Assembly (NCBI RefSeq): GCF_006439015.1
Contig: NZ_RCZG01000023.1
Coordinates: 1 to 55,736, forward strand
DNA: 55,736 nt
Origin: Mycolicibacterium hodleri
GTDB lineage: Bacteria > Actinomycetota > Actinomycetes > Mycobacteriales > Mycobacteriaceae
Direction: 5' to 3'
Of this stretch, positions 1 to 9,184 are shown in pieces (position 1 is the first letter of the stretch; each line of letters opens with the position of its first letter). The notes beneath the pieces were generated by a model that did not search any database, was not told the DNA's origin, and saw nothing but the letters and a program-made list of their open reading frames with translations. The position numbers and the translations under genes were made by a program.

Positions 1-3000
1 CCGTTCGGGCAGTTCGGGTGTCGACTGGTACCTGGGTGACCTGCAGATCACCCAGAGCCAGTCCGGCGGCGGGGGCACTGTTGTCGTGCCCGGCGAAGTT
101 CTGCCAGGCCAACAGCACCTGCACCAGCGGATGATGTGCCAGTGAGCGGGTGGGATTGAGCCGTTCGACGAGCACTTCGAAGGGCACGTCCTGGTGGTCG
201 AAGGCGGCCAGGCTGCGTCGGCGCACCTGCGCCAGCAGCTCGGACACGGTGGGGTCGCCGGTGACCTCGACCCGGAGCACCAGGGTGTTGACGAAGAACC
301 CCACCAGCTCGTCGAGCGCGGGGTCGCGGCGCCCGGCGATCGGGAACCCCACCGCCACATCGGAACTGGCACTGAGCCGAGACAGCAACACCGCCAGGGC
401 GGCCTGCACCACCATGAAACTGGTGGCGTTGTGCTGCCGGGCCACCTCGCGCACCCGCTGCTGCAACTCCGCCGGCCAGTCCACCGCAACCGTCGCGCCA
501 CGCTGATCGGCCATCGCCGGATACGGCCGATCAGTGGGCAACTGCAAACGCTCGGGCATCCCGGTGAGCGCATCCCGCCAGTACGCCAGCTGCGCGGCGA
601 TGGGACTGTCACCGTCGTCGAGATCACCGAACTGCGCACGCTGCCACAGCGTGTAATCCGCATACTGCACCGGCAGCGGTGCCCAACTGGGTGCCTGGCC
701 CACACACCGGCCGGCATAGGCCACCCCCAGATCACGCACCAGCGGAGTGATCGACCAACCGTCCGCGGCGATGTGATGCACCACACCCACCAACACATGC
801 TCATCGTCACTGATCCGAAAAAGGCTCGCCCGCAACGGAATCTCAGTTGCCAAGTCAAAGGCGTGAGCCGCCGCGGCCTTAATGGCGTCTTCCACCCGGG
901 CCGCCGACCAGCCATTGGCATCAACGACATTCCAACCGAAGTCAGCCCCTTCGGACGCCACCACGAGCTGCCGGGGAATCCCTCCAACCGCGGGGAACAG
1001 CGTGTGCAGACTCTCGTGGCGACCCACCACGTCGGACAGCGCCGACTCCAACGCGTCGACTTCGAGGCGCCCACCCAACCGCAATGCGATCGCCATGTTG
1101 TAGGCCGGGGACGGCCCGTGCAACTGACCAAGGAACCACAATCGATTCTGGCCGAACGACAGCGGAACCACCGTGGGCCGCTCGACGGCTACCAGCGGTG
1201 CGCGACCAACCCCCTCAGCTCCAATCCGGGGTGCGAGCTGGGCGATCGTGGGGGCCTCGAACAAGGTTCGCACCGACAGGCCGGTATCCAAGCCGACGTT
1301 TACCGCGGCAACCAGGCGCATCGCCGACAGCGAATCCCCACCCAGCTCGAAGAACGAATCATCGACACCGATCCGATCGACACCGAGCACCTCGGCGTAG
1401 ATGCTGGCCAGCATCTCTTCGATCGCGCTGCCGGGGGCGCGATACCGATCGACATCGCGGTATTCGGGGGCAGGAAGTGCGCGGGTGTCGAGTTTGCCGT
1501 TGACCGTGATGGGCAGGGCTTTCAGGATGACCACCGCGGCGGGCACCATGTAGGGCGGGAGTCGCTCGGTCAGCGCGGCGCGCGCCTCGGCAGGATCGAC
1601 TGTCCCGGTTAGTGATTCGGTGACGTACCCCACGAGGCGTTTGTCGCCGGGGTGGTCTTCGCGGGCAATCACCACGGCGTGGTCCACCCCTGCCAGCCTG
1701 GCAAGTGCAGCTTGCACCTCTCCGAGCTCGATGCGGTAGCCGCGGATCTTGACTTGGTCATCGTTGCGACCCAGGTAATAGAGCTGCCCATCAGCACCCC
1801 AGCACACCAGGTCTCCGGTGCGGTACATCCGTGCGCCCGGCCTCCCGAACGGGCACGCCAAGAATCGCGAAGCCGTCAAACCGGACCGGCCGACATAGCC
1901 GACCCCCACGCCCGAACCGGCCACGTACAACTCACCGACCACACCGGACGGCACCGGCCGCAACCAGCCGTCCAGGACGAACAACGTCGCCCCCGGCACC
2001 GGAGAACCGATGGGAGGCACACCCGACCCCGCGCTCAGGGGTGCACTGATCGACGCGAACACCGTGGTCTCGGTGGGGCCGTAGACGTTGAACATCACCC
2101 GCCCGGCCGCCCACCGGTCGACCAGCTCTGCCGGGCAGGCCTCGGCACCGATCACCAACGCCGCCGAATCCAAGCCTTCGGGCGATAGCATCGCCACCGC
2201 CGATGGGGTTTGACTAAAGACGCCGACGTCATGCTCTATCAGCAGGGCGTGAAAGTCCTCTGGCGAGCGGGCCACGGTCTCGGGGACCACCACGAGTCGC
2301 CCGCCGTGCAGTAGCGCACCCCAGATCTCCCACACCGAGAAGTCAAAGGAATACGAGTGAAACTGCGTCCACACCTTCCCGGGCACGAGCTCGATACCGA
2401 CGTGCGGGGAGGCGAACAGCCGGGTGACGTTGTGGTGGGTGACCGCTACTCCCTTGGGGATACCGGTGGTACCCGAGGTGTAGATGATGTGGGCGATGTC
2501 ATCGGCGGCGGGCGCGCGCGGTGCAGTCGTGGGTTGAGCTTCGATGCGGAGGTCGGCGACGTCGATGACCGCGAGGCCGCAGCCGTCGAGCCTCGGGCGT
2601 AGGGCCGCAGTGGTCACCCCGGCTATCGGGGCGGAATCATGAACCAGGAATTCGATTCGCTCCGCAGGCAGTGCCGGGTCGATCGGCAGATAGGCCGCCC
2701 CGGTCTTGAGCACCGCCAGAATCGCCACGATCGCCTCGGCCGAGCGGGTGAACATCAGTGCGACGCACTGTCCGGGGCCCACACCCTGGTCGGTCAAGAG
2801 GTGCGCCAACCGGTTGGCGGCCTCCTCAGCCTCGCGGTAGGACCACGAACGCTCCCCGCATACCAGCGCCACCGCATTCGGCGCCCGGTCCACCTGCGCT
2901 GTCCATAGTTCCGGAATCGACACCGGCGCCGCGGGTTGGCTCAACGCCGCGCGGTTGCCGTTCTCAGCCAGCCGGGCGTGCTCACCGGCATGCAGTACGT

Positions 3001-4294
3001 CCATCGACGACAGCCGCTGCCCTGGATCGGCGATCATGGCGGCCAATACCCGCTGCCACAGCCCCGCTAGATCTGAGGGCTCGAAGTTTGAGAACGGTTG
3101 TCCGGCGCCCGCGGCGCTGAAGAATTGCTGATCACCGGCTCCGAGAAAGAACAGCCCGAAGTGACCTACCGGGCCGAAGGTCGTATACGTCGCCGTTGTC
3201 GGAACACCCGCGAGGCTCATCGTGAGTCGGGACGGGACGAAGTTGACGATTACCCGATTCTCCGCCTGCACCTGGCCGTGTAGGTTCCCTTTACTTTCGA
3301 GAACGTGTACCGGAAACCTTTGATGCCGCAACGCTTCTCGTATACGGGTATCAACGTGCTTGCAGAATTCGGCGACCGAACATTCCGGCGACGCGTCCAG
3401 TACCAGCGGAATGACCCCGGCGACCATTCCGGGCAGGCTCGTCGACTCTGGACGCACCCGCCTGCTGACTGGGAAATTGAGCACTACCTCGGAGCTGTCG
3501 GTGCTGCATGCCTGCACCATGAGTGCGCATGCGGCGGTGATGACCGACGAACGACGGACGCCAAACGCTTTGGACAGTTCCTTGATTCGGCCAATGATCG
3601 ACGGGTCCAATTGCACCGGCGTGCAAGGCCAATAAGGATCCTGCTTGGTCACGGCTCCAGGCAGCCGATGATGTGGCGCGCTCTCCTTGGGAAGGTTCTG
3701 CGCCCAATAGGCTTGGTCTTCCAGATACTCGGTGGATGCTTCGTAGTCCAGCTCGCTGCTGACGAGTTCCTGCAGCGTGCCCAAGGACGCCGCGGGAATG
3801 GGCGTGTCAGAAATGAGTGCAGAGTAGATGGCTGCAATCCGACGGCCCACCAGCAAGATGGACAGTCCGTCGACGATTATGTGATGACAGCACGCAAACC
3901 AGTAGTACTCATCCACACGCGTTCGGAAGAGTGCCCATCTGAATAGCGGGCCGGTGAACGGCATCGGCGTTCGTTGGATCGACGATGCCAACCGATTGGC
4001 TTCCTCTACCGGATCATCAGAACCGGTCAAGTCATGGAATATCAGCTCGACATCCGGGTCCTCGATCACCCGTTGGAAGACTTGGCCGTCCGCCTCGAAG
4101 AAGGCGACCCGGCATGCTTCGGCGTCCTGCAGCCCGAGCCGGATCGCTCGCTCGAGGGTGCCGCGTTCGACCGTGCCGTCGATCCTTGCGAACAAGCTCA
4201 GCTGCCACTCCGTGCCGGAGCGACCAGTTTCCTGCGAAAGCCATATGTCTAGTTGCCGCCGCGTCAGCGGCAGCGCCTGGTCGTCATGTTCCAT
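1..4294 (-). CDS. Non-ribosomal peptide synthetase, partial (C-A-T-C...)
   Basis: The gene starts at an ATG at 4294 behind a GGGGGGA ribosome site and stays open in the motifs checked down to position 1, so its 3' end lies outside the window. Domain order by approximate residue: condensation domain 1-430 (HHIIVDG near 138), adenylation domain 440-940 (YTSGTTG near 606, then NVYGPTET, YRTGDL and a GRNDDQVKIRGYRIE core), carrier domain near 983 (LGGDSLSA), and a second condensation domain from about 1010 (HHIAADGW near 1175). My hand-read adenylation specificity residues are D-F-W-S-V-G-V-V-F-K, nearest to the threonine code DFWNIGMVHK that I remember; the substrate is therefore tentative. Opening with a condensation domain, with a fatty acyl-AMP ligase nearby, fits a lipoinitiating synthetase. 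MbtH lies 36 bases upstream. Product identity (glycopeptidolipid-like or other) cannot be settled here. Confidence 0.93.
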   Translation of the reverse strand, partial: MEHDDQALPLTRRQLDIWLSQETGRSGTEWQLSLFARIDGTVERGTLERAIRLGLQDAEACRVAFFEADGQVFQRVIEDPDVELIFHDLTGSDDPVEEANRLASSIQRTPMPFTGPLFRWALFRTRVDEYYWFACCHHIIVDGLSILLVGRRIAAIYSALISDTPIPAASLGTLQELVSSELDYEASTEYLEDQAYWAQNLPKESAPHHRLPGAVTKQDPYWPCTPVQLDPSIIGRIKELSKAFGVRRSSVITAACALMVQACSTDSSEVVLNFPVSRRVRPESTSLPGMVAGVIPLVLDASPECSVAEFCKHVDTRIREALRHQRFPVHVLESKGNLHGQVQAENRVIVNFVPSRLTMSLAGVPTTATYTTFGPVGHFGLFFLGAGDQQFFSAAGAGQPFSNFEPSDLAGLWQRVLAAMIADPGQRLSSMDVLHAGEHARLAENGNRAALSQPAAPVSIPELWTAQVDRAPNAVALVCGERSWSYREAEEAANRLAHLLTDQGVGPGQCVALMFTRSAEAIVAILAVLKTGAAYLPIDPALPAERIEFLVHDSAPIAGVTTAALRPRLDGCGLAVIDVADLRIEAQPTTAPRAPAADDIAHIIYTSGTTGIPKGVAVTHHNVTRLFASPHVGIELVPGKVWTQFHSYSFDFSVWEIWGALLHGGRLVVVPETVARSPEDFHALLIEHDVGVFSQTPSAVAMLSPEGLDSAALVIGAEACPAELVDRWAAGRVMFNVYGPTETTVFASISAPLSAGSGVPPIGSPVPGATLFVLDGWLRPVPSGVVGELYVAGSGVGVGYVGRSGLTASRFLACPFGRPGARMYRTGDLVCWGADGQLYYLGRNDDQVKIRGYRIELGEVQAALARLAGVDHAVVIAREDHPGDKRLVGYVTESLTGTVDPAEARAALTERLPPYMVPAAVVILKALPITVNGKLDTRALPAPEYRDVDRYRAPGSAIEEMLASIYAEVLGVDRIGVDDSFFELGGDSLSAMRLVAAVNVGLDTGLSVRTLFEAPTIAQLAPRIGAEGVGRAPLVAVERPTVVPLSFGQNRLWFLGQLHGPSPAYNMAIALRLGGRLEVDALESALSDVVGRHESLHTLFPAVGGIPRQLVVASEGADFGWNVVDANGWSAARVEDAIKAAAAHAFDLATEIPLRASLFRISDDEHVLVGVVHHIAADGWSITPLVRDLGVAYAGRCVGQAPSWAPLPVQYADYTLWQRAQFGDLDDGDSPIAAQLAYWRDALTGMPERLQLPTDRPYPAMADQRGATVAVDWPAELQQRVREVARQHNATSFMVVQAALAVLLSRLSASSDVAVGFPIAGRRDPALDELVGFFVNTLVLRVEVTGDPTVSELLAQVRRRSLAAFDHQDVPFEVLVERLNPTRSLAHHPLVQVLLAWQNFAGHDNSAPAAGLALGDLQVTQVPVDTRTART

Positions 4295-4330
4295 CCGACC
4301 GTTCCCCCCAAATCCAGCCGGTGTATTAAC

Positions 4331-4552
4331 TTAGGTTTTGCCCCCAGCCAGCCTGTCGCGCAGACTCTTTGGCCGAATGTCGGTCCAGTTCTCTTCGATG
4401 TAGTCCAGGCATGCAGCGCGGTCGGCTTCGCCATGCACCACCGTCCAGCCGGCTGGAACATCGGAGAAGCTCGGCCATAGGCTGTGTTGCTCCTCTTCGT
4501 TGATCAAGACGAGGAAGCGAGCGTTGTCGTCGTCGAACGGATTGATGCTCAT
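4331..4552 (-). CDS. MbtH-like NRPS accessory protein
   Basis: This 73-residue protein has the full MbtH signature: NEEEQHSLWP, then PAGW, then a TDIRPKSLR end, with the conserved tryptophans present. MbtH proteins bind adenylation domains of peptide synthetases in the cytoplasm and raise their solubility and activity. The length is normal for the family. It is encoded immediately before the NRPS gene (36-base gap), so the two are presumably co-transcribed and the proteins partners. The ATG at 4552 gives the expected N-terminus (SINPFDDD). Confidence 0.95.
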   Translation of the reverse strand: MSINPFDDDNARFLVLINEEEQHSLWPSFSDVPAGWTVVHGEADRAACLDYIEENWTDIRPKSLRDRLAGGKT

Positions 4553-4901
4553 CTGTTCTCCAGGCCATCAAGTGAGATGCGTTGACCTTTCGAAACGGTA
4601 CTGCCTGCCAACAGCGGCCGCCAGGCGAATTGGCAAATTGCCGTAAACGTCAACGACGGCCCCGATGACGTGAACAGCCCTGGCTCGTCGGGGTTGGCAA
4701 ACTTCTGTCACGAGGTCGTCGACTACGATGCGGCCCGGATCAGGGCTGAATCAAGATCACTACCGAAACCGCTCAGCACCGCAATGTTTCTAGGAGGGGC
4801 CCCGTGTCCGTGGCGACCATCTGGGACGGCCTAGTGCGTCTCGGTTGGAGTCGTCGCGGCCGATCATCCCACCCCAAATCACGTTTGGGGAGCAGTGCTA
4901 A
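4553..4901. other. Intergenic region upstream of the MbtH-NRPS unit
   Basis: About 350 bases separate the methyltransferase from the MbtH gene. Apart from the hairpin at 4872-4890 I see no conserved gene. A 33-codon plus-strand frame (4804-4905) follows a GGAGGGG sequence but resembles nothing I know. The gap is long enough to hold a separate promoter for the MbtH-NRPS transcript. Confidence 0.5.
4872..4890 (-). terminator. Hairpin after the methyltransferase gene
   Basis: CCCCAAA and TTTGGGG form a perfect 7-bp stem around a 5-base loop, 11 bases beyond the methyltransferase stop codon. There is no T-run, as is common for mycobacterial terminators, so termination is plausible but not shown. 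Confidence 0.45.
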
Positions 4902-5789
4902 CTAAAACGCGTATCGGAAGACCCTGTCGTAGTTTCGAATCGCCGGGATGGAATGAAGCCTGCGATAGAGCGATCGCTGTCGGCTAAGCGGAATCTCGTC
5001 GAACCCGGCCAGGACTGAGCGGTCGTCGATGAGGCGCAGCCGGGCATCCCAGCCCGTGATCTCACCACCGTCACGGGTGCCCCACTTGATGACACCGGAC
5101 GCCGAGACCTTGGACAGTGGTGGACCCCATTTCGACACCAGATCCGCGAAAAGCTCCCCGCCGTCGAATCGTTCGGTCAATCGGTGGAGGAGCTCGGCTA
5201 CCTCGGGTGGGGTCAGATACATCAGGAGGCCTTCAGCGGCGATCGCGACGGGACCGCCCGTGGGTACGTCTTCGAGCCAGCCGGCATCGGTCACCGAGCA
5301 GCCGATCATTCGGTAGTTCTCGGATTCTGAGTACAACTTGCGTCGCAACGCGATGATTTGGGGAAGGTCGACGTCGAACCACCGGACGCCCTCCGATGCC
5401 GCCAAGCGGAATGGACGACTGTTCAAGCCGCACCCCAGATGAAGCACGGTGGCATCCGGATGGGCCTCGAGATAGTTGGTGATCCAGGCGTCGAACTGTG
5501 CGCCACGGAGTGCCACCATGAACTGATTGGTATCAGGGCGGACGCGTCGATGGATGCGCGCGAAGTCGTAGTCGATGCGCGCGACGTCCTTCGCGGCGAA
5601 GTGATCGCCCAGAATGGGTTGGTCCAAACGACTCTCGCTGGCTCGCAGGTAGAGCAGACACAGCATCGTCCACTCCACCGATCCCCACCGCACGCTGGTG
5701 AAGTCCACCTTGCCGCGACGGTCGTCAAACGGGTCGACCGGCCCTGGACCTGAAGGAATCGTCACAACGTTCTCCTTCCCGTGTGGCAA
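4902..5789 (-). CDS. SAM-dependent methyltransferase, LCMT/TcmP-like family
   Basis: This 295-residue protein has a class I SAM-binding glycine motif near residue 113 (VLHLGCGLNSRPFR), an acidic post-motif (WFDVDLPQI) and AEGLLMYL. Together these are typical of the leucine carboxyl methyltransferase/TcmP group, which methylates oxygen atoms of proteins or polyketide products. No membrane segment is visible, so it should be cytosolic. It lies between an MmpL transporter and the MbtH-NRPS pair on the same strand, so tailoring of the peptide product is the natural inference. The substrate is unknown. The N-terminus (PHGKENVVTIPSG) is weakly constrained and the true start could be slightly downstream. 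Confidence 0.85.
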   Translation of the reverse strand: MPHGKENVVTIPSGPGPVDPFDDRRGKVDFTSVRWGSVEWTMLCLLYLRASESRLDQPILGDHFAAKDVARIDYDFARIHRRVRPDTNQFMVALRGAQFDAWITNYLEAHPDATVLHLGCGLNSRPFRLAASEGVRWFDVDLPQIIALRRKLYSESENYRMIGCSVTDAGWLEDVPTGGPVAIAAEGLLMYLTPPEVAELLHRLTERFDGGELFADLVSKWGPPLSKVSASGVIKWGTRDGGEITGWDARLRLIDDRSVLAGFDEIPLSRQRSLYRRLHSIPAIRNYDRVFRYAF

Positions 5790-5906
5790 TGGTGCAGGCT
5801 GTCGCTAGCCCTAGCAAGGATTTTGGTCAAGCTACCGCCCACGAGTGCTCGGGCCCCTGGCACGTCGTGGCTCGGACTTTCCCGAGTGTTCATGGGCGGC
5901 CATCGT

Positions 5907-8900
5907 TCATCCCGCATCGGGCGCGGATAGCCGTTCGGCGCTAATCGCCGGTGGCGGCTGGTTCGGCGTCCATCGTGACGGCCACCAGTTGGCTCGCCCG
6001 ACCAGTACGGCCATCGCGGGTACGGTGACGGTGCGCACCAGGAAGGTGTCCAGCAGAATGCCGATGCCGACGACGAATCCGATCTGGACGTTCGTGGTGA
6101 TAGTGGCGAACAACAACCCGAACATCGACGCGGCGAAGATGAGACCCGCTGCCGTGATTACACCGCCGGTGGTGCCGACTGTTCGGATGACGCCGGAACG
6201 TATTCCGCGCGGAGACTCGTCACGGATTCGGGAAATGAGCAACATGTTGTAATCTGCACCCATCGCGACCAATATGATGAATGCAAGCCCCGGGACACTC
6301 CAGTGCAATTCCTGGCCAAGTATGAATTGAAACACGACAACACCGATGCCGAGCGCCGCCAAATAAGAAATAATCACTGATGCAATTAGATATAGTGGCG
6401 CAACGATCGCGCGAAGAAGAGCGATCAGGATGAGAAGCACGACGATGACGGTCAGCAAGATGATGAATCGGATGTCGTGATCATAGTAATTTCGTGCGTC
6501 GCCGAGGGTGGCCGAGTATCCGGTCATCGATATCGATGAATCGGCTATCGCGGTATTGGGTTGAGCACCCCGTGCGGTATTAGTGATCGAATTGACCTGA
6601 TCCATCGCTGAGGTGCTGAATGGACTGTATTCCGTTTGTATGAGATACCGCGCCGCATGCCCGTCGGCCGATATAAAGAAAGCTGCAGCCTTCTTGAAGT
6701 CGTCCGAAGTCAGCACCTGCGGCGGGATGTAGAACCCAGCCATCGACGGCGAGGTCGCGTCCTTCTTCATTGCCAGCAGAAATGCGGACGCGGTACCGAG
6801 GTCGGTACCCATCCGTTTGGTCTGTTCGACCAGTTGTTGCACTCCGTCGGCCACTTGTCGGCTCCCATCGGCAAGCTGATCTAGGCCTTGCTTCATGTCG
6901 CCGAGGCCGGACTTGCCGCCACCAGTACCGAACAGCCCCGATGACTGTCCGCCAGATCCGGCCAGGCCCAAGGACTGGAGTGGACCAGTGACTGACCGCA
7001 GTGATGCGGTCAGTCCAGTCACCGTCTGCGACAAGTTCGATAGCGGCCCAGACGACTGCAGCTGGTTGGCGAGGCCCATGAACTTGTCGAGGGTGCCGTC
7101 GTCGCGGGCGAGTTGCAGCTTGTGGAACTGGTCACGCGCAGCGGCACAGACCGGAGTGCCGTCGCAGTACGGGCTGCCGTCGAGCGCGATGACGACGGGA
7201 TCGATCCACTCGAAGTTCGTGGTCATGTTGCCGAAGGTCGCCTGCATCGCGTCGCCGAGCCCGCGCATGCTGTCGATGAGTTGTTCGGCGTTGCCCAGTT
7301 GGCCGAGCGTCTTGTCGCCACCGCCGAGCCCGCCAAGCTGTTTCTGGATGGCCGTAAGCGTGCCGAGGAGGCTGCTGATACCCGCCGTCGACTTCGTGAT
7401 CTGGTCACGGAGAAGGGCCATGCCCTCGGCCAGTTTGTCAGACCCCGTGGCCAGTCGGTTGAGGTCATCGGTGCGGTCTCTGATCAGCACGGACGCGTCG
7501 TCGAGCCGCCTGCCCACCTCGCCGGCCTGACGCGTCGTGCTGGCGGCTTCCAACGGTTCGCCGTTGGGCCGGGTCACCCCGCGGACTGCCGCGATTCCGG
7601 GCAGTTGGCTCACCCGCTTCGCCATCTGTTCCATGTCGGCAAGCGCTTCCGGTGTCCGCAAATCGTGTGGCGATTGAATCAAGAGGTACTGCGGAATCAT
7701 CGAACTCAGGGAGAAGTGCCGGTCCAGCGCCGCATATCCGATGGAGCTCTCGACCGCGTCCGGTAAAGCCTTGCGGTCGTCGTAGCTATAGCGGACCACC
7801 CCCACGCAGCCAGCCAAGATGAGCAATATCACCAGGCTGGCGACGAGGTTGGCTTTGGGGCGGCGAACAATTCGTATTCCAGCCCGCCTCCAGAAACGAG
7901 TGGTGAGTTCGCGGCGTGGTTTGATCCATCCGCGGCGCCCGGTGAGCACGATGATGGCCGGCAGCAATGTCACTGCAGCAATGAAGGCCACACCGATCCC
8001 AATTGCCAACGCCGGGCCGGTCGTCGAAAACAGTTCCAATTGGGCGAAGGTCATCCCAAGAAACGTGATGCCCACCGTCGCCGCGGACGCAGCGATCACT
8101 TTACCGATGGAACTCAATGCGCTCTTCAGCGCTTGATCCGAATCGGCTCCCTGCCGCAAGTAGTCGTGGTATCGGCTGATGAGGAAGACAGCGTAATCCG
8201 TTCCCGCGCCTGCGATCATTCCGCTAAGGAAGACAAGGGTCTGGCTCGAAATACCCAGACCCAATAGGGAGAATCCGGCCAGAAAGGTCTGCGCGATGGT
8301 CAGTGAGACGCCGATCGTGATCAAAGGCAGCAACATGGTGATCGGATTGCGGTAGATGATCAGCAGGATCACGAGCAACAAGGTGATGATCGCGGTCTCG
8401 ATCCGAACCTGGTCCCGCACACTGACGTCGATGACGTCGGCGACGGTGGCCGCTGTTCCGGTGAGGTTTGCCGTCAGCGTGGTTCCTGCAACCGTGTTCT
8501 CGACGATGCCGGCGACCCTTGGGTAGGCGGCGTTCGACTCCGGAGAAGCAACGTCGCCTGCAATGCCTACGGGCAGGATCCAGGCTTTGCCGTCCTCACT
8601 ACTGAGCGTCTGGCGCAACTGCGGTGTGCTGACGAAGTCCTGGAGCATCACGACGTCCTGGTTGTCCTGACGCAGGCGCTGAATCAACGTTCGGTACACG
8701 CCTTCGTCAGCAGGTCCCAACCCCTTCTCGTTGGTGAGCAGCACCAGGAGCACGTTGTCTTCCGTACCGGAACTGGGGAACGCTTCGGCCATCTGTTTGT
8801 TCGCGACGATCGCCGGGGCGGCGGTGGGCAGGGGCGAAAGGGGTTGTTTCTGGGTTACCTCCGCCAGGTTTGGGAACAACGGAGGCAGAAGGATGGCGAG

Positions 8901-9011
8901 CGCAACCCATAACCCGATCACGACCCACGGCCGCCGCACGATGAAGCCGCCCAACCATGGGAAGAGGCCGCCGGCTTCGGCCGAGCGCGTCGTATGAAAT
9001 AGCGGTGACAC
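5907..9011 (-). CDS. MmpL-family RND lipid transporter
   Basis: The 1034-residue protein has the MmpL layout: one N-terminal membrane helix (about 25-45), a periplasmic domain, a five-helix block, a second long periplasmic domain (roughly 410-790, rich in helical repeats around RLDDASVLIRDRTDDLNRL) and a final five-helix block. The paired Asp-Tyr residues that carry protons in MmpL pumps are present in GAGTDYAVFLISRY (near 270) and MGADYNMLLISRIRDES (near 915). MmpL proteins export lipids and lipopeptides across the inner membrane. Its position upstream of the methyltransferase and NRPS suggests export of the locus product. The start is GTG at 9011 with GAGG six bases upstream. No MmpS partner is seen nearby. 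Confidence 0.94.
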   Translation of the reverse strand: MSPLFHTTRSAEAGGLFPWLGGFIVRRPWVVIGLWVALAILLPPLFPNLAEVTQKQPLSPLPTAAPAIVANKQMAEAFPSSGTEDNVLLVLLTNEKGLGPADEGVYRTLIQRLRQDNQDVVMLQDFVSTPQLRQTLSSEDGKAWILPVGIAGDVASPESNAAYPRVAGIVENTVAGTTLTANLTGTAATVADVIDVSVRDQVRIETAIITLLLVILLIIYRNPITMLLPLITIGVSLTIAQTFLAGFSLLGLGISSQTLVFLSGMIAGAGTDYAVFLISRYHDYLRQGADSDQALKSALSSIGKVIAASAATVGITFLGMTFAQLELFSTTGPALAIGIGVAFIAAVTLLPAIIVLTGRRGWIKPRRELTTRFWRRAGIRIVRRPKANLVASLVILLILAGCVGVVRYSYDDRKALPDAVESSIGYAALDRHFSLSSMIPQYLLIQSPHDLRTPEALADMEQMAKRVSQLPGIAAVRGVTRPNGEPLEAASTTRQAGEVGRRLDDASVLIRDRTDDLNRLATGSDKLAEGMALLRDQITKSTAGISSLLGTLTAIQKQLGGLGGGDKTLGQLGNAEQLIDSMRGLGDAMQATFGNMTTNFEWIDPVVIALDGSPYCDGTPVCAAARDQFHKLQLARDDGTLDKFMGLANQLQSSGPLSNLSQTVTGLTASLRSVTGPLQSLGLAGSGGQSSGLFGTGGGKSGLGDMKQGLDQLADGSRQVADGVQQLVEQTKRMGTDLGTASAFLLAMKKDATSPSMAGFYIPPQVLTSDDFKKAAAFFISADGHAARYLIQTEYSPFSTSAMDQVNSITNTARGAQPNTAIADSSISMTGYSATLGDARNYYDHDIRFIILLTVIVVLLILIALLRAIVAPLYLIASVIISYLAALGIGVVVFQFILGQELHWSVPGLAFIILVAMGADYNMLLISRIRDESPRGIRSGVIRTVGTTGGVITAAGLIFAASMFGLLFATITTNVQIGFVVGIGILLDTFLVRTVTVPAMAVLVGRANWWPSRWTPNQPPPAISAERLSAPDAG

Positions 9012-9022
9012 TGGTGCCTCTG

Positions 9023-9184
9023 TCAGTTATTCCACTGGTGAGCCAGGCTGCACTCGAGCCTGAGCGGGGTGAGGGTGAGCACCGCCTGCCGCCGGTCGCC
9101 AAGCGGACTGGCACGGCTCATCGTTGCCACGCAGCGGGTAACCAATTCGGGGACGTCTGCATTGTTGGGGACCGAAACCGTCAT
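9023..9184 (-). CDS. Small hypothetical protein upstream of mmpL
   Basis: A 53-codon frame starts with ATG at 9184 behind a near-perfect AGGAGG ribosome site six bases away and stops at 9023, 11 bases before the MmpL start. Sequence features are MTVSVPNNADVPELVTRC at the start and an LRLECSLAHQWNN end; there is no membrane helix or signal peptide. I do not recognise a family. The strong ribosome site and tight spacing to mmpL argue for a real gene or a translated leader peptide in the mmpL transcript. Confidence 0.45.
   Translation of the reverse strand: MTVSVPNNADVPELVTRCVATMSRASPLGDRRQAVLTLTPLRLECSLAHQWNN

Noticed and set aside
194..1612. Long plus-strand open frames across 150-4330 (for example 194-1612 and 3305-3946)
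   Set aside because: They are antisense to the NRPS, whose minus-strand frame shows condensation, adenylation and carrier motifs in register; high GC keeps the opposite frames open.
4804..4905. 33-codon plus-strand ORF behind GGAGGGG (VSVATIWDGLVRLGWSRRG...)
   Set aside because: Good ribosome site, but no family resemblance, and its end overlaps the methyltransferase gene antisense; not enough to call a gene.
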